Part shown: piece by piece, positions 1 to 9,466 of the stretch | Position numbering within the stretch: position 1 is the first letter of the stretch | Layout: each line of letters starts with the position of its first letter | Assembly: GCF_003217495.1 (NCBI RefSeq) | Contig: NZ_QJSW01000003.1 | Location: 310,001 to 374,000, forward strand | From: Paenibacillus barcinonensis | GTDB taxonomy: Bacteria > Bacillota > Bacilli > Paenibacillales > Paenibacillaceae | Direction of reading: 5' to 3' | Length of the DNA: 64,000 bases | Notes under the pieces: generated by a model | Seen by the model: only the letters and a program-made list of their open reading frames with translations | Told to the model about the DNA's origin: nothing | The model's database searches: none | Program-made: the position numbers and the translations under genes

Positions 1-2
1 TT

Positions 3-1214
3 GACAGTATTACAAGAGCCATGGGCATGCAGGAGGACCATTTTTACACACGGTTTGTGGGAGAATGCTTTACTCTGACCGCACCGGACTGGAGAAGGTT
101 GCGCCCTTTTATTATTCGTTGTGCAGAGGTAAAACGCCTGGATTGTATCCGGTTAATTCTGAGCAATCTTCTGGATAACACTGCCTATGGCACTTTAATT
201 TTTGATGTTGCAGAAGAGCTGTTCCATAATCAATACAACGAAGCAGCTGCGTTACTGTACGAGGGCGTGGGTGTAATCGAGAAATATCAACATTCCGAGC
301 GATTAGCCCTGTGTCGATATCGGTTGTTTCTTCTTTCGTTAAGTGATAACTTAACTCAAAATCTACGGGCCGCCATATTATTCGAGCCCTACGCGAATCG
401 ACTGGTGGAGGCTGATCAATTGGAAGCTCTTAAACATCTGGCTCATGTCTATGTTTCACTGAGTAAATGGCATAAGGTAGATGAACTCTCTGAAGAGATG
501 TTCCGTCTCGCTTCCATTCAGTACAAGCTTTCGCTACACACCAACCGCAAAGATTCTGAAGACAAGCAGCCCGTTCGCCCGTATTACTTCTACATGTTGT
601 ATGCACGACTGCTTCAAACGGCTGTATATGAACAATATGAAGATTATCAAAAAGCACTTGAATATACGTTGATGTATACCGATGCAGACCAATGGATTCA
701 AGATTCGTCCGATGAAGCCACGACCATTATTAAACAATTCAATGAATTTTCAAAAGCTAACCAGTATCTATACCAACTGCTCGCAGGGAACTTAGATATC
801 TTGCCTGACTACATTGAACATATTGCATCACTCCCTGATGAAATTACTCATGCACTCTGTAACATAATCAAGATTGCTAATAAATTTGATATCAATATAG
901 ATGCCATTTTGGATCGTTTTCAAGAGCATATTCCTTATAGGACGTATAGGAGTTCATTTGGAGAATACAATAAGCCAATTAAAGCGGAAGAGTATGTATC
1001 CTTTTTAATTAACTTAGGAAAGTATCAGTTACAACGTAAACGTACACAAGGGATCGACATTTTACTTGAGGGATTAGAATTGGCAGGTAATATAGCTAGT
1101 GATTCTAACACAATCCGATGCCTGACAATATTTAACCAACATAGAAACTGGGAAGATGAGGAGAAGCAAAATAAATTTAATAGTCTGAATAACAAAATGA
1201 AGCTGTCCCTTTAA
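3..1214 (+). CDS. TPR-like helical protein, 5'-truncated by the window
   Basis: The reading frame is open to the left edge (codons before the first ATG at 21 read D-S-I-T-R-A), so this is the C-terminal part of a longer protein, about 400 residues visible. It is almost entirely helical with repeated Leu/Ala/Tyr-rich helix pairs (YNEAAALLYEGVG, YEDYQKALEYTLMY), which look like tetratricopeptide-type repeats. Paenibacillus and Bacillus genomes carry many HTH-plus-TPR regulators of this build, often partnered with secreted peptides, and the words preceding the first Met resemble the end of such an HTH domain. The HTH itself would lie outside the window, so regulator is an inference. The gene ends in an AT-richer stretch (ATG AAG CTG TCC CTT TAA). 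Confidence 0.6.
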   Translation, partial: DSITRAMGMQEDHFYTRFVGECFTLTAPDWRRLRPFIIRCAEVKRLDCIRLILSNLLDNTAYGTLIFDVAEELFHNQYNEAAALLYEGVGVIEKYQHSERLALCRYRLFLLSLSDNLTQNLRAAILFEPYANRLVEADQLEALKHLAHVYVSLSKWHKVDELSEEMFRLASIQYKLSLHTNRKDSEDKQPVRPYYFYMLYARLLQTAVYEQYEDYQKALEYTLMYTDADQWIQDSSDEATTIIKQFNEFSKANQYLYQLLAGNLDILPDYIEHIASLPDEITHALCNIIKIANKFDINIDAILDRFQEHIPYRTYRSSFGEYNKPIKAEEYVSFLINLGKYQLQRKRTQGIDILLEGLELAGNIASDSNTIRCLTIFNQHRNWEDEEKQNKFNSLNNKMKLSL

Positions 1215-1344
1215 AAAACCTTTCAACATATTTAATAAGTATCATTTTTCTTACTGTTACTTCACCTATCTCTAATGTAATTGTTAAACTTATGACGCAT
1301 GGTGTAGGATCAGGTTAACGGCTTAATTAGGATAATTTTGTATT

Positions 1345-1376
1345 AGACACCATTCAGGTGTCTTTTTTATTTTTTT
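1345..1376 (+). terminator. Rho-independent terminator after the TPR-like gene
   Basis: Arms AGACACC (1345-1351) and GGTGTCT (1357-1363) with a 5-nt loop are followed by a T-rich tract. The rest of the 1215-1527 gap is AT-rich and should hold the promoter of the MFS gene, but I see no promoter clear enough to list. Confidence 0.85.
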
Positions 1377-1527
1377 AACACAGTCAATCAATGTAAACGC
1401 CTTGTGTAATTTCGTCTTATTTTCACTATTTATGCATACATTACGGGTATATGTCGATATCTACGCATGTCGTTAGGAGGACCGCTGATTTATCAGTTGG
1501 TTGAGACGCACGAAAGGAGTCCTGGGC

Positions 1528-2790
1528 TTGGAGGTTCGGCGCAATCTTCCTTTACTTCTTATGATATGTTTCCTGAGTCAGATGGGCGGATTCATGATCC
1601 TGCCCTTGTTTCCGCTGTTTATGGAGGAATTCGGCTTATCCGGCTGGACGCTTGGGGTCATTTTTGCCCTGTTTTATGTTGGAAAAGTGATCGGCGGCGT
1701 TCCGGCAGCAGCTCTTTACCGTAAGCTTGGGGGCAAACGAGCACTCATCCTCATGCTGGCTGCACTCGCCTTGTGTATGGGGGGATTCGCCGTATCCAAG
1801 TCCGCCATTCTCTTCGGTCTGCTTCGCCTGCTGCAAGGACTCGCCTCTTCCGGCCTGACCGTAGTGGTGCGTTCCATCATTGGGGATGGCGGCAGTGTGG
1901 AGAACCGGGGCTTGTACAACGGTTATATTAGCAGCAGCGAAGGAGGCGGCATGATTCTTGGCCCGGTGATTAGCGGTTGGCTTGCCATACACTGGCCATT
2001 GTCTGTGCCTTTTCTGCTGGTCGCACTCTGCTGCCTCATTGCAGTCGTTACAGCCATGGGAATCAAAACCTCAGCACAGAATCTCCCTGCATCATTACCT
2101 ATAGCTTCGCGTACAGTCAAGAATGATCATAACAATCAGAACCAGCAGAAGCATGCTAATGCTCCCGCTGCCCCCACGACCGAGTCCATTCAGGCCAATT
2201 CTCTCCCTGTTACCATGACAATGAAACAACAGCTTATCGGTTACATCACCGTACACGTTCTTGAGATGAGTGCCTATGCTGTATTCCTGACGTACTTCGC
2301 GCTGTATGCCACACAAGTGATGCAGTGGGATGCTTTTTCCGCCAGCCTGGCGTTCACCGTAGCAGGAATATCTACTTTTGCGGCTGCACCCGTTGTCGGG
2401 CGACTCTCGGATCGTATGGGTGACAGGCTGCTGTTATGTATGCTGGGCATGTTCTTGATTGGAGTCGAGGTGCTTGTCTTTCTAAGCACATCCTCTCACA
2501 TCTGGGTTTACATCGGCATGTTTATCGGCGGCATCGGCGGGGCATGTTACATGGACTCCTTCTTTGCACATATCGGCGACCATACCCCGGAAGAGCAGCG
2601 AAGCCCGGTCATTGGTCAGATCGTGTCCGCGGCTGAGATCGGCTCTATTGCTTCTCCCCTGATCGCGGCTCTTCTGATGGAAGCAGGCTCTCTCTATACC
2701 GTATTTATCTTCAATCTGCTTCTTATTGCGGCTGCCATCGCCGTTCAAGCGGTTATGCGGAGCAGGTATCGGGTGAGAACAAAAAAATAA
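1528..2790 (+). CDS. MFS transporter (drug-efflux type)
   Basis: A 420-residue major facilitator superfamily protein with about 12 hydrophobic segments. The start of the second half (LSDRMGDRLL) matches the MFS loop 2-3/8-9 signature G/S-x-x-x-D-R-x-G-R-R type, and loop 2-3 of the first half is GKVIGGVPAAALYRKLGGKRAL. Residues near 190-230 form a long hydrophilic central loop rich in Asn, Gln and Pro. I chose the TTG at 1528 because AAAGGAG lies 8 nt upstream (1513-1519); the upstream in-frame TTG at 1501 has no ribosome site. Function is most likely efflux of a small molecule by proton antiport in the cytoplasmic membrane; the substrate cannot be read from sequence. It converges with the nitric-oxide synthase gene, 15 bp away. 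Confidence 0.85.
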   Translation: MEVRRNLPLLLMICFLSQMGGFMILPLFPLFMEEFGLSGWTLGVIFALFYVGKVIGGVPAAALYRKLGGKRALILMLAALALCMGGFAVSKSAILFGLLRLLQGLASSGLTVVVRSIIGDGGSVENRGLYNGYISSSEGGGMILGPVISGWLAIHWPLSVPFLLVALCCLIAVVTAMGIKTSAQNLPASLPIASRTVKNDHNNQNQQKHANAPAAPTTESIQANSLPVTMTMKQQLIGYITVHVLEMSAYAVFLTYFALYATQVMQWDAFSASLAFTVAGISTFAAAPVVGRLSDRMGDRLLLCMLGMFLIGVEVLVFLSTSSHIWVYIGMFIGGIGGACYMDSFFAHIGDHTPEEQRSPVIGQIVSAAEIGSIASPLIAALLMEAGSLYTVFIFNLLLIAAAIAVQAVMRSRYRVRTKK

Positions 2791-2805
2791 ACCCGCTCAC
2801 ACAAT

Positions 2806-4062
2806 TTAATGTGCAAACGGGCATTTCATTGGAGTGCTATCGGCCTGTACCTTCTCTTCCTGCGAATAAGCAAGTTCATTAGATGAATGCTTTTGGTGTG
2901 CTTGATTTGCACGCTCATCATTCTGCTGTTTGCTGCCCGCCTCAGCGGCAACGGCGATCCCGTCCCGAAATTGATATGCAGGGTCCTGATGAAAAAAGTT
3001 CGGCTTCACAATCTCATTCCGATAGGAGCTGTGGAAAATGTGGGTGGTGGCTGGCGACACAGGGGGAATCAGCCACACCCAATCGCCGGTCAGCTCACGT
3101 CCAGCCTTCTCCTCCCGCTGTTCAAACAGCGCGAATTGTGCCGCAGCCGTATGATGGTCTACAATGCTCACACCTGCCTTCTTGAAGGAATGCAGCACAG
3201 CCACATTCAGCTCCACCAAAGCACGATCCTTCCATAGTGTCGTTTCACTCGACGTGTTCAGTCCAAGTGCAGCGGCTACCGCCGGCAGCTTGTTATACCT
3301 GAACGTGTCAGCCAGATTACGTGCACCAATCTCGGTTTCCATATACCATCCGTTAAACGGTGCTGCCGGGTAGTTAATGCCCCCGATCTCCACTCGCATA
3401 TCCGCGATCATTGGCACACCATACCAGCGTAAACCCAGCTCGGCGATCTCGGCACGCTCGGGATGCTCAATCTGAACTTCAACAATCTCATCATCAGGAA
3501 TGACATACCATTCAGGAGCTTGTCCCTGAGCCTGAATGATAAGCGGCAGCACATCATAATCACCGCCAGCACCCTGCCAGCCCAGTGACAGGGCTGCCTT
3601 GGTCAGCTCCACCGAAGCAGGGTCACCGACAATGCCCTGTGCCGTCTCGTATCCGGCATAACGAATCAATTGATGATTCCAGATGCGGATGGGTGCTCCG
3701 TCCGGGCCTTCCGGTGGCAAAATGGTGATGGTCGGAATAATCTTGCCGCCATTGGATGCGTTATGGATATGATCGCTTACGGCCTGCGCAGCCGCCCCTG
3801 CGGTATCCGCATCACGGCTGTCCACGATGCGCAGCTTGTCCCAGAACAGTCGCCCGATACAGCGGTTGCTGTTCCGCCAAGCCATTTTGCAGCCATGCTC
3901 CAGCTCTTCAATTGTGTGAGTGTACGTACCTTTATCTTCAATCTCTCGTCTAATGGCAATAAGCCGGGCCTCCGCATCTTCACGCGTATGGCCCAGCTCT
4001 TCGTAACTTGTATATATAAACCGTTCAGCTTCTTCCTGCAATTGATCCAGGTCTGTCCGCAT
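2806..4062 (-). CDS. nos: Bacterial nitric-oxide synthase oxygenase
   Basis: Converts L-arginine to citrulline and NO using heme and a pterin, with electrons from a separate reductase; it lacks the reductase half of animal NOS. The heme-thiolate region is intact (HGCKMAWRNSNRCIGRLFW, Cys of the RNSNRC motif), as are the oxygenase words WYxxPMI and the C-terminal PPxSPATTxxFHxxY block. I prefer the ATG at 4062, 7 nt after GGTGG; an in-frame upstream ATG at 4116 would add 18 residues without a ribosome site. At 418 residues it is longer than the roughly 360 typical of Bacillus enzymes because of a hydrophilic C-terminal tail ending in KCPFAH. It follows dps on the same strand with a 127-bp gap and no obvious terminator, so the two could be cotranscribed. 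Confidence 0.93.
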   Translation of the reverse strand: MRTDLDQLQEEAERFIYTSYEELGHTREDAEARLIAIRREIEDKGTYTHTIEELEHGCKMAWRNSNRCIGRLFWDKLRIVDSRDADTAGAAAQAVSDHIHNASNGGKIIPTITILPPEGPDGAPIRIWNHQLIRYAGYETAQGIVGDPASVELTKAALSLGWQGAGGDYDVLPLIIQAQGQAPEWYVIPDDEIVEVQIEHPERAEIAELGLRWYGVPMIADMRVEIGGINYPAAPFNGWYMETEIGARNLADTFRYNKLPAVAAALGLNTSSETTLWKDRALVELNVAVLHSFKKAGVSIVDHHTAAAQFALFEQREEKAGRELTGDWVWLIPPVSPATTHIFHSSYRNEIVKPNFFHQDPAYQFRDGIAVAAEAGSKQQNDERANQAHQKHSSNELAYSQEEKVQADSTPMKCPFAH

Positions 4063-4188
4063 TCTCATTCCACCATTCTGTACATCTTGGATGCCATTAT
4101 TATACGGGAAGCGCACCGGATTTGTAAGCGAACGGGACGTTTGTTCACGGACTCTACATATCGTTGTCAGGAGACAGGTTCACTTCAA

Positions 4189-4668
4189 TTATTTTCCCAA
4201 AAAAGCGTTTAACATCCAGATCTCTTTATCCAACGCAGCTGTAAACCCGATCAACATATCTTCCGTAGCTTTATCTTCCGATTCTCCAGCTTCATCAATG
4301 CCTTGGCGAATGACAGACAGCATCATATTCAGGTCAGCAACAACCTGCTCCACCATTTGTTCAGCGGAAAATTGTCCTTCTGCCTCTTGAATTGGAGATA
4401 AACGCAGCTGCTCAGTCATCGTTGCTGCAGGGCGACCTCCAATCGTCAGCAAACGTTCAGCCACTTCGTCCATATTGGCCGTAGCCAGATTGTAAAGCTC
4501 TTCGAATTTCGCATGAAGTGTGAAGAAATGTGGGCCTTTAACATACCAATGGAAGTTGTGCAGTTTGGTGTACAGTACAGACCAGCCTGCGATCTGACGA
4601 TTCAATCCCTCTTGAAGTGCAGTTGTGTTACCTGTAATTGTGTTGTGGTTAGTTTGTATTGTGCTCAT
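4189..4668 (-). CDS. dps: Dps family ferritin-like DNA-protection protein
   Basis: A 159-residue Dps/MrgA-type mini-ferritin, the normal family length. It shows the ferroxidase-site words: KLHNFHWYVKGPHF, then HAKFEELYNLATANMDEVAERLLTIGGRP (His and Asp/Glu ligands supplied across the dimer interface). Dodecamers oxidise Fe(II) with H2O2 and store Fe(III), limiting Fenton damage and often coating DNA. The start at 4668 is preceded by GAGGGG. A palindrome resembling a PerR box lies about 120 bp upstream. Its neighbour downstream is the nitric-oxide synthase, which suggests a peroxide/NO stress unit (inference). Confidence 0.93.
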   Translation of the reverse strand: MSTIQTNHNTITGNTTALQEGLNRQIAGWSVLYTKLHNFHWYVKGPHFFTLHAKFEELYNLATANMDEVAERLLTIGGRPAATMTEQLRLSPIQEAEGQFSAEQMVEQVVADLNMMLSVIRQGIDEAGESEDKATEDMLIGFTAALDKEIWMLNAFLGK

Positions 4669-4785
4669 GGAATTTATCCCCTCTCAAAATATGAATTGAA
4701 ATGTAAGTGTAGTTACTTTGGCATGTACCATTTGCCTGAACGTAGGTCTGTATATGATACGAGATCAATAATGCACCTTCTTTTA

Positions 4786-4804
4786 ATTTAGACTTAATCT
4801 AAAT
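4786..4804. promoter_or_regulatory. PerR/Fur-like palindrome upstream of dps
   Basis: Perfect inverted repeat ATTTAGA-CTTAA-TCTAAAT. The inner 15 bp (TTAGACTTAATCTAA) matches the PerR consensus TTATAATnATTATAA at about 10 of 14 fixed positions. PerR control of dps/mrgA genes is well established in Bacillus; here it is inferred from position and similarity only. The remaining part of the 4669-5081 gap holds a terminator and otherwise nothing I recognise. Confidence 0.5.
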
Positions 4805-4978
4805 CTTGTTTTAATTATAACACCGCGTATGTCCTTTGAAAAGGGTTTTGCTCTCTCCTGCAAATGAAGATTCAATGAAGCCAAACTTCATTAAGCACAG
4901 GAGGTCGGACCTTCCGTTTATATTTATAACGCTAACGAACGAATTGAACAGCGAACATTCTCACAGGCGAGGCCGAAA

Positions 4979-5015
4979 ACAAAAAAAGCCCCTCATCTGC
5001 AATAGATGAGAGGGC
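4979..5015 (-). terminator. Terminator of the HAD hydrolase gene
   Basis: On the minus strand a stem built from GCCC-CTCATCT and AGATGAG-AGGGC is followed by seven T residues (plus-strand A run 4981-4987). It lies about 70 bp after the stop of the HAD gene. Confidence 0.88.
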
Positions 5016-5081
5016 CGATGTTGCACACGAATAGTGACACTGACAACCGTATGATGGCTGTATTCTGTTATCATTACATGG

Positions 5082-5828
5082 TTACTTATAAGCGCTTGCT
5101 GGCTCAAACGTGAGAATCCGGCTGATTTCCTCATAACTCTGTGCTGTAAAATGAGGCTGATGATCCGATTCGGGCAATGCCCCGCGATGATTGAACCAGA
5201 TCACTTTCCAGCCCGCATCCACAGCTCCGGCTACATCGTTGCGCCAAGAATCCCCGATGTAATAGCTGTTATGCGCTGCGGTATCGGTCTGCCGATTCAC
5301 ATGCTCGAACAATCTCCCGTCTGGTTTGGCGTGACCAACCACCCCCGAGATGAAAATCTGCTTCTCATTCACCAGACTGAATGCATCCAATGCTTCAAGC
5401 TTGCGCCGCTGATGCTGTCCTTCACCATTCGTGATCAAACCCACCGTATGCCCCTCTTCCTGAAGCCTGCGAATCAGATCATACGCTCCTGCAAACGGAG
5501 TGATCTCAAATTGTCTGCCCAGATACTGCTCCTGCAGTTCCTGTGCTTGTCCCGCTTGCAAAGGCATTCCCAATTCCTCCATCGTCAGCTCAAATCGACG
5601 ACGGCGCATTCGCTCCACCGCATCTGGTTCAGGTACTGCCGACAGGTCCTCCTGTGCGGACAACCAGTCGCTGTAATACCGAAACCGATGGTATGCCAGC
5701 GCATAATCAAACGTCTCCGACAATCCCAAAACATCCTGCAATGCCCCTCGAAGCGGCTGCAAGTGATCGTATAACGTATCATCCACATCGAAAAATATTG
5801 CTTTGACATCACTTGTAGTATTCATCAT
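5082..5828 (-). CDS. HAD-superfamily hydrolase (YjjG-like phosphatase)
   Basis: A 248-residue haloacid-dehalogenase fold phosphatase. Motif I is FFDVDDTLYD (DxD nucleophile near residues 14-16), motif II is LITNGEGQHQRRK, motif III Lys is in VVGHAKPDGRLFEH, and motif IV is YIGDSWRNDVAGA. Helical cap sequence lies between motifs I and II, as in class C1 enzymes such as YjjG, YfnB and pyrophosphatase-type members. The probable reaction is dephosphorylation of a small phosphorylated metabolite or noncanonical nucleotide in the cytoplasm; the substrate is not predictable. The start is ATG at 5828, following GGTGG. It is transcribed alone. Confidence 0.88.
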   Translation of the reverse strand: MMNTTSDVKAIFFDVDDTLYDHLQPLRGALQDVLGLSETFDYALAYHRFRYYSDWLSAQEDLSAVPEPDAVERMRRRRFELTMEELGMPLQAGQAQELQEQYLGRQFEITPFAGAYDLIRRLQEEGHTVGLITNGEGQHQRRKLEALDAFSLVNEKQIFISGVVGHAKPDGRLFEHVNRQTDTAAHNSYYIGDSWRNDVAGAVDAGWKVIWFNHRGALPESDHQPHFTAQSYEEISRILTFEPASAYK

Positions 5829-5922
5829 TGATGCTTGTCCACCTGCTCTCTGGAGTTGAATCGTTATCTTCTCATGTAATCATACTATAAAGTTCATGTG
5901 TAGCTGACCAGCGTACACAAAG

Positions 5923-5970
5923 CAAAAAATCCCCTCGCTGTTACACCACGTATATGGTGAAGCGAGGGAT
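5923..5970 (-). terminator. Terminator of the efeOBU operon
   Basis: On the minus strand ATCCCTCGCT pairs with AGCGAGGGGAT, with an inner CACCA/TGGTG pair, followed by TTTTTT. It lies 30 bp after the efeU stop. Confidence 0.85.
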
Positions 5971-5998
5971 CGTTTGGCAAGCTATAATATTTACGCAA

Positions 5999-8080
5999 TC
6001 AGGATACAGACCCGCTCACCCTTGCTGAACGCTTCTCGGTGCGAATCAGACTTACGATGAGGTAAAGCAAAACCACCATTTGCGGGATAAAGGTCTCCCA
6101 TGTCGGGTACATGCCAAGCCAGCTGAGCGAAGGCAGATTTGGAGCTACATGGGCAGGAAGCGTCGCTGACACCTGCAGGGCATGAATGCTCTCGCCCAAA
6201 AAACGAAAGACCAGATAATAGATAAGCAGTGTAGCTGTCAGGAAAAACCAACGAACCGGCAGACGCACACTGAACTGAATGATGGCAATCGCCAGAATAA
6301 TGAGAACAATCAAAGCCCCGCCGATCCCAATGAGTAGCTGAGACAAGGAAATGGACGGAGCCATACCGATGTAAAAGATGGCTGTTTCGGCGCCTTCTCT
6401 TAATATGGCAAGACCCGCTACGGCAAACAAAGACCACAAGCTTCCGCGGGCCAGCGCCCCTCCAACCTGACGCTCCACATAGCTGTTCCATGCGCGTGTG
6501 CTCGACTTGTTATGCATCCATTGCCCTACCGTTAACATCAGAACAACCGCTGCAAGTCCAGTATAGCCTTCAATCATCTCGCGTGTGCTGCCTGACGAGG
6601 CTACAGCCAGCACCAGCGTTAGCACAACAGCAAGCGCTGCGCTCAGCAGCAAACCGCTGCCTGCGCCCGCCCAAATCCATCGCCGCGCCGCTGCCTGTCC
6701 GCTCTTCTTGGCATAAGCCAGCAAAGCAGCCAGTACAAGAATGGCCTCCAGTCCTTCGCGAAGAAGGATCAAAGCCGCATCCCATGCTGTATAGGCTGTT
6801 GTCTCTGTTAGAGGCTCCAGCCGCTCCATCATTCGGGAGACAACCGCGGATGCTTTGTCTGTATTCGGCGGGCTGGAGACGAGATATCCCGATGCTTCCG
6901 TCATTTCGTTCTCAATCGCCGTATAGGATGCGGGAGAAGCAATCTGTACCTGTCCCTCCACAGAAGGCCAGGCAGCAATAAACTGCTCCAGACCCGTTGC
7001 TGCCCCGCCGCTATCTCCTGTCTGAATCTGCTGCTGAACCTGCTCCAGCAATCGCAGCAGCTCTGCCAGCGATGAAGCCCCCTCACTTGCACCTGCGGCT
7101 TCATCCAGTTCTTCATCCTTGAGTGTTCCCTCACTGTAATCGGTCAGCAGCGTAACCATCGCGCTCATCTGCTGAACAGCTTGTGTTTCCTTGCGTGGAT
7201 CAGCCTGTAGCGCAATCCGAATCAGGCTCATCTGTTTCTCCAGCTGACTGTATACGCCAAAATGATCCTTGCGAATCGGAGCTTCTACGCCTTTCCAGGC
7301 GGTAACGATTCGTTTATAGGTACGCTCGGCTAACGGCCAATCTGCCTTCTGCATGGCACCGAGACTCGTGCGAGCATCTGGCAGTATCCGGCTAGCCGCC
7401 TTCTGGCCAGCATCACTGCTGCCTTCTGCACCCCGGAAGCCTTCCACGTATGCATTGACTGCTCTGGCAAGGTCGGACAGCGTACTCTTGGCAGAGTCTG
7501 CGTCCTGGCCCTGGAGTGCTGTCTGTGTCTTGGCAAGCGCATCGTTAACCGTAGCAGCGAGAGCCGTGACCTGTCCGGTATCTTGCTCCGGTTTCAGTTG
7601 GCTCACCTGCTGCCATAACGTCTGAAATTCGGATACATCCCGAATTGCTTCGTCCAGCTTGCCCTGACCCGCTTCCACCAGCGCACTTCCTACAGGGGGA
7701 AGCAGCGCATCCAGCTGCTTCGTTTCGGCCGTTTCCTTTGTCCCAGCAGACGATGACACACCAGACGCATGAGCAACGCCATCCAAAACATGGGCAAGCC
7801 CTTCTAAACCACGCATACTGCTACCTGAAGCATGTTCATCTTCTGCGTTATGAAAAAAGCCCGTGCACGATAATGAAAAGACAAGGCATCCAATTAGAGA
7901 TAAAACGATGCGTAAAGAAAAGGCTCTACGTAATAACGATAATGACCGTCTTGAAAATAACGGGCTCTGCCCTCGGCGCTGGCGTCCACCTCTGCTCCCT
8001 GTCCTTCCGTTACTCTGTGAGGACATCGGCGGGAATGCAGATGTATATCTGGATGCGATGTATGTGTTTCTCGTTTGCAT
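5999..8080 (-). CDS. efeU: FTR1-family iron permease (EfeU-like) with long extracellular N-domain
   Basis: About 693 residues. The C-terminal third is an FTR1/EfeU permease with two REXXE iron-binding motifs on hydrophobic helices: LILLREGLEAILVLAAL and LAILREGAETAIFYIGM. The N-terminal part has a basic, Arg-rich leader, one hydrophobic signal segment (LRIVLSLIGCLVFSL) and about 400 helical residues rich in Gln, Ala and Leu that should be extracytoplasmic. Start choice is uncertain: the ATG at 8080 follows GGGAGGA, though with a 12-nt gap; the open frame reaches 8233 but that would overlap efeB. It is the third gene of the Fur-controlled efeO-efeB-efeU set, in which EfeB/EfeO feed oxidised iron to the permease. 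Confidence 0.88.
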   Translation of the reverse strand: MQTRNTYIASRYTSAFPPMSSQSNGRTGSRGGRQRRGQSPLFSRRSLSLLRRAFSLRIVLSLIGCLVFSLSCTGFFHNAEDEHASGSSMRGLEGLAHVLDGVAHASGVSSSAGTKETAETKQLDALLPPVGSALVEAGQGKLDEAIRDVSEFQTLWQQVSQLKPEQDTGQVTALAATVNDALAKTQTALQGQDADSAKSTLSDLARAVNAYVEGFRGAEGSSDAGQKAASRILPDARTSLGAMQKADWPLAERTYKRIVTAWKGVEAPIRKDHFGVYSQLEKQMSLIRIALQADPRKETQAVQQMSAMVTLLTDYSEGTLKDEELDEAAGASEGASSLAELLRLLEQVQQQIQTGDSGGAATGLEQFIAAWPSVEGQVQIASPASYTAIENEMTEASGYLVSSPPNTDKASAVVSRMMERLEPLTETTAYTAWDAALILLREGLEAILVLAALLAYAKKSGQAAARRWIWAGAGSGLLLSAALAVVLTLVLAVASSGSTREMIEGYTGLAAVVLMLTVGQWMHNKSSTRAWNSYVERQVGGALARGSLWSLFAVAGLAILREGAETAIFYIGMAPSISLSQLLIGIGGALIVLIILAIAIIQFSVRLPVRWFFLTATLLIYYLVFRFLGESIHALQVSATLPAHVAPNLPSLSWLGMYPTWETFIPQMVVLLYLIVSLIRTEKRSARVSGSVS

Positions 8081-8181
8081 TGATGCTCTATTCCTCCCAT
8101 GGTCACTGCCGGTTTGCTCACTGCCTGCACATTGCCTATGCTGTGGCTGAATCTTTTTTCGATTGCCGTTTCGCCATAGCA

Positions 8182-9462
8182 TCAGAACAGAGTCTCCCCG
8201 ATGTATCCACCCTGCTTGCATCCTGGGAAGCACGCAAAGACAGCACTTCCTACATGTACGGTGTATTCATTCAGCTTGTCATTCTTCGCCAGCCGCGTCT
8301 GAATCGGGATAAACTGCTTGTCCAGATCACGCTGGTAGCTGATAAACAGCAAGCCTGCGTCGAGCTGGCCTGTTTTGGCATCAAGGCCGCTCGAATAGGA
8401 ATAGGAGCGGCGCAAAATCTGTTGAATCCCGTCTCCCTTGGCCAGCCGCAGATGCGATGTTGCCGGGATTAAGGGTTGTCCATCGGCGGACCTTGCCTGC
8501 AGGTCCACGGGATCGAACTCTCCACGGCTGCCAATCGGCGCGCCGCTGTCACGGTGGCGACCAAACGTCGCCTCCTGATCCTTCAGTGTGGAGCGGTCCC
8601 AGACCTCCACACGCATGCGCACCCGGCGGACGGCCATGTAGCTGCCGCCGGCCATCCACCCCGTACCGTCACCTGGCTGCGCCCAGACGGTACGGTCCAT
8701 GAGCACGGCATCCGAGGTATTCGGATTGCCGGTGCCGTCCTTGAAGCCGAGCAGATTACGCGGTGTTCCACCCGCAGGGTCGGCTCGGCCTGTGCGCTGG
8801 AAGCCCTCCTGGGTCCAGCGCAGCACCGCATGCCCTCGCGCAATGCGCGCGAGGTTGCGGATAGCATGGAAGGCGACCTGCATATCGTCTGCGCAGACTT
8901 GCACGCACAGGTCGCCACCACACCACTGCGGGTCCAGCGCATCCCCGGCAAATGCCGGCAGGTCACGCAGACCCTGTGGCTTCGGGCCCTTCAAGCCGAA
9001 GCGCCCGTCAAACAAAGACGGCCCCACACCAAACGTCAACGTGGTCCGTGACGGTGTCAGGCCTGCCGCCTCCCCTGTGTCGGTGGGCGGCGTATTCAGC
9101 GTGGTGTTATGCTCGCCGATCATCTGTCCGGAGGCCATGGCAGCCGAGGCTGCCGTCCAGCTCTGGAACAGATTACGAAGCTCCCCCACGCTGCCTGCGG
9201 TAACATCAAACGCCGCAAAGCAGATAAAATCCTGCGCGGGCGTAATAATCCCAGCCTGATGCTTGCCATAGAAAGGCAAGCTATCCGCATCCGTCGCCGC
9301 AGGTGCTACAGCGGCGCCAGACGAGCCTTGACGGCCCAAGGCCATCAATCCGCTTGCGCCGCCCCCGCCGACAAGCAGACCGAGGCCTGCTACGCCTGTA
9401 AGCTTGAGCATGTCACGCCGTGACAACGGCTTTTTCAGCGAATCCTGTTTCTTCTCCGTCAT
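8182..9462 (-). CDS. efeB: EfeB, Tat-exported DyP-type heme peroxidase
   Basis: A 426-residue dye-decolorising peroxidase. The N-terminus carries a twin-arginine signal (SRRDMLKLTGVAGLGLLVGGG), and the GxxDG motif is present (LLGFKDGTGNPNTSD), followed by a distal Arg and the C-terminal His region (ATSHLRLA). In EfeOB systems the peroxidase acts outside the membrane to oxidise ferrous iron, or release it from heme, for the EfeU permease. The ATG at 9462 is preferred over the longer frame at 9516 because it places the Tat motif close to the start and follows GGGAG; it begins only 4 nt after the efeO stop, so translation is probably coupled. Confidence 0.93.
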   Translation of the reverse strand: MTEKKQDSLKKPLSRRDMLKLTGVAGLGLLVGGGGASGLMALGRQGSSGAAVAPAATDADSLPFYGKHQAGIITPAQDFICFAAFDVTAGSVGELRNLFQSWTAASAAMASGQMIGEHNTTLNTPPTDTGEAAGLTPSRTTLTFGVGPSLFDGRFGLKGPKPQGLRDLPAFAGDALDPQWCGGDLCVQVCADDMQVAFHAIRNLARIARGHAVLRWTQEGFQRTGRADPAGGTPRNLLGFKDGTGNPNTSDAVLMDRTVWAQPGDGTGWMAGGSYMAVRRVRMRVEVWDRSTLKDQEATFGRHRDSGAPIGSRGEFDPVDLQARSADGQPLIPATSHLRLAKGDGIQQILRRSYSYSSGLDAKTGQLDAGLLFISYQRDLDKQFIPIQTRLAKNDKLNEYTVHVGSAVFACFPGCKQGGYIGETLF

Positions 9463-9466
9463 CGGT

